A DNA stretch of 64,000 nt. Origin: Pithys albifrons albifrons. Taxonomy: Eukaryota > Chordata > Aves > Passeriformes > Thamnophilidae. Numbering within the stretch: position 1 is the stretch's first letter; every line of letters starts with the position of its first letter. Location of the stretch: assembly GCF_047495875.1 (NCBI RefSeq), contig NC_092465.1, positions 12,036,660-12,100,659 of the forward strand, given 5' to 3'. The position numbers were made by a program, and so were the translations under genes. This document shows positions 53,528 through 62,100 of this stretch, piece after piece. The notes beneath the pieces were generated by a model. It was given only the letters and a program-made list of their open reading frames with translations, searched no databases and had not been told where the DNA came from.

Positions 53528-53653
53528 ATGGCGGCGGCGGCCATGGCGGCGGAGGCTCCGATGTCCCCGGCGCCGCTCCTGGCGCTGGAGCCGCGGCTGC
53601 AGCGCGAGTTCCAGCAGAAGGTGCAGCGGTCCCGCAACAAGCGGGCGGCCAAG
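53528..53653 (+). CDS. NIFK: NIFK coding exon 1
   Basis: It encodes residues 1-42, with donor [25 protein letters not shown] is GC-biased; the basic end [16 protein letters not shown] is the only part like human. Confidence 0.93.
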
Positions 53654-56600
53654 GTGAGCGGCGCGGCGGGGCAGGGGCGGCGCGGCGCGGCGGGGCCGGA
53701 ACCGGCGCGGGCTGACGCGGTCACTGTGCCCGCAGGAGGAGCTGACGCCCGGCGTGGTGTTCGTGGGGCACCTCCCGCGCGGCCTCTGCGAACCGCAGCT
53801 CCGAGAGTACTTCGGGCAGTTCGGGACGGTGACGCGGCTGCGCCTCTCCAGGAGTAAGAAGGTGAGTGGGAGTTGCGGGGCCGGGCCGGGCCGGGCCGAG
53901 CCGGGCGCTCGCTCCCGCCGCCTGTGCTGGGCCGGGCCGGGCCGGCTCCACCAGCCCCGGCCGCCCTCCCTGCACCGCCGGCCGCCCTGGGCACTATCCG
54001 GGGCTCTGCCCGCGCCCCACGCGGCAATCCCGGCAGGGCCGGGGCTGCCCCAACCGCGGCCCCCGAGGCCCCTTTTCCGTCAGTCAGTTCGGTCCCGTGG
54101 GGAGCGTTGCCGGAGCGCACCAGTGTAAGATCCAACGTGAAACGTGACGATTCCACTTGCTTGGTGTTCAGTTGTTCTCCTCATTTCTGGATTTGCCCTC
54201 GGGGTGTGAAGCTGCTGTATAAGCCTGGTAACAACAACAGAGCAGCAGCAGGGCAGGGCAGGGCAGGTTGGCTTTTTAACGAGTAGGTGCTGGAGAGCAG
54301 TTTGTTTTGTGTGTAAATATGTATTTTACAAATTGTGTTATACCAATTTAGGATTAAACCCGGTGTTTTTTCACTATTTCATTGATCATTTTGAGATTAT
54401 TTGTGTTTAGCTGAAAATGTGCTGATTTTGGAAGAATAAAATAAATTTCATAGAGCTCTTCAGGTACCAAAACATTGTTTCAGGTTTCTCTCTGTTGTTG
54501 CTCACAGACTGGAGGCAGCAAAGGCTATGGATTTATAGAGTTTGAGTCTGATGATGTGGCCAAGATTGTTGCAGACACAATGAACAACTACCTGTTTTCT
54601 GAAAGACTGCTGAAGTGTAAGTCCTCTGACATGCAAAAGAAATCCAGATATTCCTGCTATTTTTTCAGATTGTTCATAGACCTTTAGGGACCCTGAGATC
54701 AGCTCAGCTGGTTAAAACTTGGTTGTAATAATGCCAAGGTCATGGGTTCAATCCCCTGTGTGGGCCATTGACTTAAGAGTTGGACTTGATGATCCTTGTG
54801 GGTCCCTCCAACTCAGAATAGTCTGTGAGTCTGTGAATAGTCTGTGTTTTTGTGAAGTTTTGTCCCAAAAGTATTTTCTGTGGGACTGAGCTCTCCTTCC
54901 TCCCTTTTTGTCATGTATAAGGAGAATCCTCAGCAGTCTTTTGATCACTGCTGCTGTTTTATCCTCCAGGCTAATAATGCTCATGGTGTGATTGTGTAAC
55001 ATAAGGGGCTTTTGATTAAAAGATTAATGAAATCAGTGAGTTCCTCAGATGTGTGACAGTAATGCTTTGGAGAGGATTATGAGCCATGTGTTGTAAAACA
55101 GTTATCTCTGATTTTTCTGGGTGAAACTGAAAAGTGTTCCATCCATCCATCCATCCATCCATCCATCCATCCATCCATCCATCCATCACCAGTTCTCCCA
55201 CTGCCTGAGTGCTCAGTTACATAGAATTATAGAATCATAGAATCAATTGGGTTGGAAAAGACCTCCAAGATCATCAAGTCCAAGCCTTGGGCCAACTCCA
55301 GTCCCTTTACCAGATCATGGCACTCAGTGCCACGGCCAGTCTCAGTTTAAAAACCACCAGGGATGGGGAATCCACCGCCTCTCTGGGCAGCCCATTCCAA
55401 TGCCTGATTACTCTCTCTGGAAAGAATTTTTTTCTGATCTCCAACTTAAATTTCCCCTGGCAGAGGTTGAGCCCGTGCCCCCTTATCCTATTGCTGAGTG
55501 CCTGGGAGAAGAGACCAACCCCCACCTGGCCAGAACTTCCCTTCAGGTAGTTCTGGACAGTGCTGAGGTCACCTCTGAGCCTCCTCTTCTCCAGGCTGAA
55601 CACCCCCAGCTGAACAGAAGGTGCTTCCCTGGTGCTGTGGCAGTGCCAGGGCCGTCCCAGGGGGTGAGCAGCTCTCTGTGGGTGTGCTTGGCGAGAAGGG
55701 GAGCTCTGCCGTGACCTCCTGTCCTGTGTTTGTGGTGCAGGTCAGTTCTTACCTCCCGAGAGGGTCCATGAAAACCTCTTCAAGGACTGCAACAAGATGT
55801 TCCGGAAGCCGTCGCGGCCGGCGGTGCGTCGGTACAACCGGGTGCGCTCCCTGCTGGAGAAGGCGCGGATGACGCAGCGCCTGCTGCGGAAGGAGAGGCT
55901 GCTGCGGAAGCGGCTGGCTGACAAGGGGCTCGACTACGACTTCCCGGGATTCGTGAGTTTGGCACCTTTTCCATGAGTGTTTTGTGCAAAACATTGTGAG
56001 AAATACTCACATTTGCCAATAGAATTTAGAGGGGACAAAGTCGTCAAAGCAGAACTGAACTTTTATTTAACAGATTTGGCCAAACTGGGTGTTTCTGTCT
56101 CTGCCCCAAGAGACAGACCCAGAACAAAAAGAAACAGAACTTTTTATACCCTTTCCTATCTGAAAGGTCCCTGCCCCTGTTCCTGTTGGCTGGGAATTGG
56201 GGACTCACAGTCTGGCCCAATCACCTCCCTGCCCGAGACCCCCAACCCCCTCCAAAGGCACGAAAAGCCATTAGAAACTAATTCCCCCACCCCCCGTTCT
56301 CTTACAATTTGTTTAGCTTCAGCAAGCCCCTGATTCTGTTTCTAACAACGTGTTTCTGGGGTTATGCTAAACATGAGAAAATCACGTGTTCTGTGTGGAA
56401 CTGGCAAAAGTGCTGGAGCCCCAGAGAGGCTCCCTGGTGTGAAGGGCTGTGTGGAAGCTCCAGGCAGTCAGTGTGGTGCTCTTGCTGGGCTGCCCTCCGT
56501 GTACCTGTGGGTTCAGTTGTAGAGAAGTAACTAAGTAACAGCAAAAGGGATATGTTCCTTTTCTATTTTTTGGTACAAGCAGTTGGATATTCTCAGGTCA

Positions 56601-58797
56601 CTGGAGAGCAGCAGGGGCTTTGCCCAAGCCCTGTGGGAGGCTTTGGCAGGGAGGGATTTGAAGGCAGGTCCCAAGCCCAGAGTTCCACCCGTAGCCCCTG
56701 GCCACACCCTCTGGGATGTCACCCCTCTGCAGAGGGCTGGGGTCCAGTGCTTGAGCTGTAAGCAGTGCTGTTTGACATGGTGTTTTTTTAAAATGCACAA
56801 TAGCAGCTTTTCTTGTGTTGCTTTGGGGTTTTTTTGTTCAAACCAGATCACCTCTGTGTCAGTCAGTTTATTACTCTAAATCTGCTGTGACAAACTATGG
56901 ACTGTTAAGTGACTCTTTGCAACTTCACACAGGGAAGTCTGTAGCAATTCACCTGGTCTGTCTTGCTTCCTAGGCTACACAGGAACTTTGCAAAAAGAGG
57001 AAAAAAGTTAAAGCATCCAAGAAAACAAAACCAAACGTTTCTTTGATCAGCCAGGTAAGATGGACCAGTCCTGGTGGTGTCCAATACCACGGCCCACCAC
57101 TCACACTGGGGCAGGTATTTCAAGTCTGCAAGTGGCATCTTCACCTTGATTTCAAAAACCTTGACGTTGCTTGTTTGGGAGATTTTTGTCCCAGAAGTAG
57201 CTCCTTTGAGATGTGTTAACACTCTTGAATGAGGGAGGGTGGTTGAATCCTCTTGGTTCCATGTTCTGCCAGAGTATTCAGCAGGAAGGGCTTCTGCTCA
57301 GTGTCCTGTAGCCAACAGTGCCTGTCTCGTGGTGCCCCTGGGCAGTGCTGGGTCTGCTGTCAGACTTGGCTGTTCAGGGCTCACTCTGCTGGGGACAGGC
57401 ACCCAGACACCACCCACATGGGGCTTTAACCTGGTTCAGAATGGTCTCCTTGCTGGCATCCTGTTACTGGTCTGCACTATGTTACAGTGCCAGCCTGTTT
57501 GATAAAAAGGAAGTTGAACTGTTAATGCAGCCTGGTGTGGTGTGCCCCCATTTACATTCTGTGCTGTCCCTTCTACCCTGCGCTCATCCCGTGGTGTAAT
57601 GGAGAGCGCTCTGGACTCTGAATCCCAAGGACCTGAGTTCGAGTCTCAGTGGGACCGTCCCCTGGCAGTAAATGCCTCCCTGCCATCCCATCCCGTCAGA
57701 TCTCAGATGCTCAGCAGGGTCAGCCCCGCTCAGTACCGGGGGCTGTGACAGTCCTGAGGACTTCACTGTCACTGTCCAAGCTCGCTCGGCCATGGCACAT
57801 GGACCTCAGGACTGAAATGGTGGGGCCAGTACTGTGCACACTGTGCCTCACCTAAAACATCCACTGTGCAGGCTGGAAGGGCACACCCACGTGGGGAGAG
57901 CCCTGCCCAAATCTTCATTCATGAAGTCTGGCCATACAATACAATATATCAGGCATGGTGTTTGTAAACAAGTGTGAGCTGAGAGCAGCAATGGGTGAAA
58001 GGGAAGCTCAGGTCATCAGGACTGGGATTTGAGATAGTCTAAAAAGGTCTGTAAGGTATGAACATTCTGTTTTGTTTCATCACTGTTATGAGTTGGTTGG
58101 TTTTTTTATTTTTAATGTTACTAAAATTACTTGTAATAATTGAGACATGGCTGATTGTGAGCAAGACAGGATAACTCATACATTTTAACAGCTAAGTTCT
58201 GAGGACCTACTGAGGTAACAAAGCTGAGATGTTTCAGCTGTGCTGTGGGCTTGAATGTGGCATTTCTGTGTGTCAGTCTCAAATATATTTCCCCTCTGTC
58301 ACCCTAAGGTTTTTCCTCTTGGCTTTCTTGGTACTTTGAGTCAGGAGATACAAAGTTTAGAAAGTAAATGTGCATAATGACATGTTAGCAAGTGTGAATT
58401 AATTTACATTTGCCATTCACCCAGACTGTGACGAAGATGACACTTTTTTATGAAGAAATAATATCTAAAAAAATAGCTGGTTCTAAAAAGAGAACAATTT
58501 TCTTTAACATGAGGAAATTCTGAAGGACAACTGGACTGAGGTGCCTTGTGGTACCCCAGGAGCAGCAACATCTTTCTCGGGCAGGTGGCTTTGCAGTCAA
58601 TCGTGTTTTTCTGATCTCTTCAGGATCCCACTCCAGTCTGTACTCCTGCAGTGCTCGAGCGCCGGAAAGCTGCTCAGGTGGATGATGATGCAGAGGATGA
58701 TGAAGTAACTTTCCGACTCCCCCCTGCCAGTGTTAACAATGCTGTGCAGAGGCCAAAGAAGCTGCCAAGGAAAAGACCAAACCTGAAGATACAGTAA
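53528..58797 (+). CDS. NIFK: NIFK, nucleolar protein interacting with the Ki-67 FHA domain; six coding exons
   Basis: The exons are 53,528-53,653, 53,736-53,861, 54,508-54,616, 55,741-55,952, 56,974-57,054 and 58,624-58,797. They total 828 bp and 275 residues (human 293). The RRM spans about 47-125, with RNP2 VVFVGHL and RNP1 KGYGFIEF (89-96), and lysine/arginine-rich helices follow. The C-terminal [14 protein letters not shown] keeps the two threonines (T221, T225) equivalent to human T234 and T238, and S217 equivalent to S230, the phosphosites that bind Ki-67. NIFK acts in nucleolar pre-rRNA processing (the yeast counterpart is Nop15) and coats mitotic chromosomes. The N-terminal 42 residues, alanine-rich, do not match human. 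ATG at 53,528 has a strong Kozak context, but Met6 or Met12 could also start. Confidence 0.97.
53736..53861 (+). CDS. NIFK: NIFK coding exon 2 (RNP2)
   Basis: The acceptor is TGTGCCCGCAG and the donor AAGAAG|GTGAGT. It encodes residues 43-84, [13 protein letters not shown] onward, the first RRM half. Confidence 0.97.
53862..54507. other. NIFK: NIFK intron 2
   Basis: 646-bp intron. The first 250 bp continue the CpG island and hold a CCGGG run (53,878-53,902). A short GGGCA run lies at 54,249-54,267. Confidence 0.8.
54508..54616 (+). CDS. NIFK: NIFK coding exon 3 (RNP1)
   Basis: The acceptor is TTGCTCACAG and the donor AAGT|GTAAGT. It encodes residues 85-120, with KGYGFIEF and [15 protein letters not shown] close to human. 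Confidence 0.97.
54694..54838 (+). mobile_element. tRNA-headed SINE with CR1-like tail (TguSINE1-like)
   Basis: Nearly identical to the copy at 52,604. The head is AGCTCAGCTGGTTAAAAC with B-box GGTTCAATCCCC; the tail ends in GTCTGTGA units. It lies in NIFK intron 3, in the sense of NIFK. Confidence 0.87.
55138..55187. repeat. (ATCC)n microsatellite
   Basis: About 12 uninterrupted ATCC units. It lies just upstream of the CR1 fragment at 55,219. Confidence 0.97.
55219..55615 (-). mobile_element. CR1 LINE, short 3' fragment
   Basis: It starts with CATAGAATTATAGAATC and encodes on the minus strand the terminal CR1 reverse-transcriptase residues ([20 protein letters not shown] and [20 protein letters not shown]). 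It is 5'-truncated near 55,615, in NIFK intron 3, antisense to NIFK. Confidence 0.93.
55741..55952 (+). CDS. NIFK: NIFK coding exon 4
   Basis: The acceptor is TTTGTGGTGCAG and the donor GGATTC|GTGAGT. It encodes residues 121-191, from [16 protein letters not shown] to [10 protein letters not shown], an Arg/Lys-rich helical stretch. Confidence 0.96.
55953..56973. other. NIFK: NIFK intron 4
   Basis: Contains a solo LTR (55,995-56,347). The remaining 620 bp show nothing else recognised. Confidence 0.75.
55995..56347 (-). mobile_element. Solo LTR of an endogenous retrovirus
   Basis: On the minus strand it begins TGTTAGAAACAG and ends TTTCTCACA, so it has the TG...CA ends of an LTR. In order it carries a GATTGG (inverted CCAAT box, 56,222-56,217), a TATAAAAA box (56,148-56,141), and AATAAA (56,067-56,062), the U3-R-U5 arrangement. 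Flanks read ACAT (55,991-55,994) and ACGT (56,348-56,351), a probable 4-bp target duplication with one mismatch. There is no internal region. It lies 42 bp after NIFK exon 4, antisense to NIFK. I cannot name the family. Confidence 0.72.
56974..57054 (+). CDS. NIFK: NIFK coding exon 5
   Basis: The acceptor is TTGCTTCCTAG and the donor AGCCAG|GTAAGA. It encodes 27 residues, mostly lysine ([14 protein letters not shown]), a likely nucleolar signal. Confidence 0.95.
57585..57657 (+). tRNA. Degenerate tRNA-Gln(CTG)-like sequence
   Basis: The segment fits tRNA-Gln with anticodon CTG (57,618-57,620): the D-arm start GTGGTGTAATGG, the anticodon loop CTCTGAA, and a perfect T arm (CTGAG TTCGAGT CTCAG). 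The acceptor stem has mismatches at its first two pairs and the anticodon stem at two, with an altered variable loop. It is likely a tRNA pseudogene or the head of a small-RNA-derived element, not a working tRNA. Confidence 0.6.
57691..57755 (+). pseudogene. 5S rRNA-like pseudogene fragment
   Basis: The segment aligns to the internal part of vertebrate 5S rRNA: CCCGTCAGATCTCAGATGCT, then CAGCAGGGTCAG, then CAGTAC, then CCGGGGGCTGTGACAG near the 5S 3' end, with about 25 bases lost in between. It lies 34 bp after the tRNA-Gln-like sequence on the same strand. Confidence 0.6.
58624..58797 (+). CDS. NIFK: NIFK coding exon 6
   Basis: The acceptor is TGATCTCTTCAG. It encodes residues 219-275, [15 protein letters not shown], an acidic DDDAEDDE stretch and a basic tail [10 protein letters not shown], then TAA at 58,795-58,797. 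Confidence 0.96.
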   Translation, partial: DPTPVCTPAVLERRKAAQVDDDAEDDEVTFRLPPASVNNAVQRPKKLPRKRPNLKIQ

Positions 58798-59165
58798 TAA
58801 AATTTCGGAGTTGTAGCCATGTTTTCCCTCAACTTAAAAGCTATTGAGGTGGAGCTTCTTGCAGTTCTGGTGCCCTGGCTTTATTCAAGGACTCTGCTCA
58901 CAAATCCTCCCCCTCTGGTGTAGGTATCAGGGGACCTGTGATCTTCTCTGCCTTTGAAGATTTTCTTGACTTTATGCTGGTAAGTGCCCATGCTGTGACA
59001 TGGCTACAGTCATGCCAGAACCTTCAGTTAATTCTGTACCTTGTCTCTGGTGCTCACTGTGTGGAAAGAAAATACGAGGCTGTTCATTCACAGCTTGCTG
59101 ATGAAAGCACGTGTATCTTAGATTTATAATTAATGTCAGGTTATTAAAAATGAATTAACCATTTT
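58798..59165 (+). terminator. NIFK: NIFK 3' untranslated region and poly(A) site
   Basis: AATAAA at 58,796-58,801 overlaps the stop codon, which would leave a very short UTR. A stronger arrangement is ATTAAA at 59,143-59,148 followed by a GU-rich tract (about 59,168-59,202), which places cleavage near 59,165. Confidence 0.55.
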
Positions 59166-62100
59166 TCAACTTTGTTGGCTCTGGTGGTGGTTCTTCTGTT
59201 TAAGTAAGTGTCTGTGTTTCATGTGAGTTCTCACATATTTGAACAAATACAGGGTGAGGGATTTTTTTCCTTAAGGAAGACATCCCATGATTTTCATCTC
59301 CTGTTTGTGATCAGTCAAGATCTGCCTGTACTGTCCAGGGCAGAGGCAGAATACTACACTGGCTGAGCAAGCCAGATCCTTTGAGCAATGCCAGGGAAAC
59401 TGCCTTTGCCAGAATGTGGAGTGGTTGCAGGGGGCTTGGAAAGGCCTGGGATTAGGAAGATGGGGAGAAAAACAGTCAGATGACTGAAGTCACTTGCATT
59501 CGTGACTCTCATTCCTTCCCCTATGCAGCCAAAGATTTGTGTTTGAGTGGTTGCTGCTGTGGAGGACACGGGGTTGGGGCTGGTGGCTCAGCCAGAGTCA
59601 CTTCCATTCCTCACCCGCTTCTGTAAAAGGCAGAGCTCCCAAGTGGCACCTGCTGACATGCTGCTCTGCCTCTGGGCTGGCCAGGCAGAGGTAACTTGCT
59701 AATTCTCTGGGGTTTTTTTGTGCCACAAATGTGCTGTTGCCCAGTTCAGAAAACGTTCAAGGACCTGCAAAGTGTGGCTGCTTTTAGAGGGACTTCTTTC
59801 TGAACTGTGGAGAGGAGCAAACAGTGACAACTCGCTTAGGTACAGCTGTTCTCAGAGTGAGCAAGGCTTTTTGTGAAGATGCATCACTGATCAGGGCAGT
59901 CTGGCTTCTGTGGGCAGTTCTGCAGCACCTTGTCCCTGCATTTTAGTTTCACTCCCTGCATGAAACAAGGGTACCTTCTCCTTCAGGGGGCAATAAATGC
60001 ATTGCAAGACTGTAATAAGCATTGGGTTGGTGAACCAGGAGTGGGAAGGCAGGTTTTTGTCACCAGTAGAGTAGTATGAATTCAGAGAACTGAATGTACC
60101 TTTTTGTTGTGCATAAGGATTTGTTCTTGTTCCAATTAGAAAAGGCAGTGAACTTAGAATTTGGATTGTATTGCAAATCTGAGACCTGTAGAAATTGCAG
60201 TTTGGGTTCTGTGGCACCTGGTTAGCCATGGGCTTTTGTTGTCTGAGATTAAACACTCTCTGCTGCTGTTGGCTGCAGGTCAAGCTGGCAGAAGATTTCA
60301 GAGGAAAGCCCAGGTGATAATAACTGCCTGCTCAGGTAGGTGGCTGGCACTTGTTCCTTGGCTATTTTAAGACTTGAAGTCCTGGCAGAGGAGAAAAAAT
60401 CTAAACCATTGGCCTGGCTAATCCTGACCTATCTGGCCTGATCACTTGAATTATCATGAGATTGTAATGACATTCTCTTATTGACTCAAATTACATTATT
60501 CTTTGCTGTCCTAACTGGAAGCCACTTGAATGAGTGTGTCTTTATATCAAACACTTGTCATCTTGGGCATGTCAGGGGAATCTGTTCACTAGCCTGGTGG
60601 TCATGGACACTCCTTGCCTTTTAGTAGCAGGGTTGCTGTGTACATTTGCAGGCTTTCTTTCCTGTGCATTGTTTGATGTGAAACAGGCAGTGCTTTAATC
60701 TCAAGTCTGTGGAAGAGACCTCCTCAGCTGAGGTCTGAGGTACAGGGGATCAGAATAGTTGGCAGAAATTGCTTATATGTTTGTAACTGATGTGCAGCTC
60801 TGACAACCTCTACCTTGACATCACACAGCAGAGAACAGCAGAAAAAAAGCAATTCCTTCTAAAATCCATTTTCCTAACTTTGTGTTGAGCAAATAAAGAT
60901 GGCAGTTGGGTCAGGATGATCTAGAAATGTGCGTGGCCTTTCTCGTGCCGGGAGCTGAGTCACTCGGGCACAGCCTGACACCGGGGGGCAGCACAGCACG
61001 CCTCAGCTGTTTGGATGTATCCTGCAGCACAGAGCTTCCTGGGAAATGACGTCCAGGTTTATAAAGAAATGCGTCTTGTCCAGGCAGTTTGGGGTGACTG
61101 CCTGCACTGGTGTGGCTCACGTGACTCCTACAGGGTTTAACAATATGTGAGAATCTTGGTACGGATCTTAATCAAATGTGCTCATTTCTTTGGTGCTGCC
61201 ACAAATGCTCCTTCCTAGGCTGTTAAGTTAAAGCTGCTGTTAAGGAAACTTAGTTTTTCTAGAGAACTTCTCCAGTGCAGTTCCATGTTCACCAAAGCCT
61301 GAGCATCTCCCTGTGCTTCCCATTCCAACTCTCTGGCCTGCATTTAGAACCTGGGGTTGCTTTGTTCCTACTTTGCTTCTCTTGCTGTGCTCCTCTCTTT
61401 GCCCAGTGTTCTGTCCCTGCCCGTGTCCACTTGCTGCTTTATTCTGTGCTTGATGCAGTGGCTTCTTTCTGTGCTGCTTGCAGTGCCAAGGCTTTCCTGC
61501 ATGGTTGCATGAACTTCCAGGGACTTTGGCTCCGGCAGGTCTCTTGGAAAGGTTTGTGCCTCTAAGCCACTACCCTGGCTGCTGCTGACCCCACAGTCAC
61601 ATAGCAGTGCGAGCCTCGATGGGAAGACATTCAATAAAGCTGTGCTTACAATAAGGGTTGCTTCCTGCTGTAATTTTCCTTTCCCTTCCTTTTGTTTGTT
61701 CATCTTCCTTCGATTGAGATCAGCTGAGATGGCAATTCTGAAAAGCAAGGAAACAAAGTTCTAGAGCAAAGAACTCTGGGCAGAAGGGCAGCTTTTCTTG
61801 GTGATAGTTTCTGTTTTTAGGCTGCCTGTGTTATTAATACACTGCTGGCCAGGGAGATGTACGTAAGCAGAAATTCAGACACCTGATACTTGCCAAACAT
61901 AGTTTCCATAGCAAGTGGACAGACATGCTGTGTCATGAGTTATGCCTCAGTCCCTGCACTGATTTTAATTTCTCATCTCTCTAGTCGTTTGATCATTCAT
62001 CTTGGACAAACACAAACCTCCTGGCCACTGATTTTAGGGCAAGCTCTGAGTTGTTTTACTGGGGCATGAGGGGCTGTGGTTTCAAGGCATGACTTGCAAG

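Larger units (their letters stand above)
52850..54120. promoter_or_regulatory. CpG-rich bidirectional TSN/NIFK promoter
   Basis: The region is very rich in G+C and CpG and contains both start codons (53,213 minus; 53,528 plus), 314 bp apart. Motifs seen between them: CRE-like TGACGCA (53,502-53,508), ETS-like ACTTCCGG (53,508-53,515), and an imperfect RFX X-box-like GTTGCTGGGAGAC (53,456-53,468). There is no TATA box. The ETS/CRE pair is typical of housekeeping divergent promoters. Transcription starts are not visible from sequence. Confidence 0.8.
54617..55740. other. NIFK: NIFK intron 3 (repeat-rich)
   Basis: Contains in order a TguSINE1-like SINE, an (ATCC)n microsatellite and a CR1 fragment, listed separately. 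Confidence 0.85.
57055..58623. other. NIFK: NIFK intron 5
   Basis: 1.57-kb intron. It holds the tRNA-Gln-like and 5S-like sequences at 57,585-57,755; nothing else recognised. Confidence 0.75.

Noticed and set aside
52747..54156. 469-codon minus-strand open frame across the promoter
   Set aside because: It arises from the CpG island, which lacks stop codons. Only the part encoding TSN exon 2 is real.
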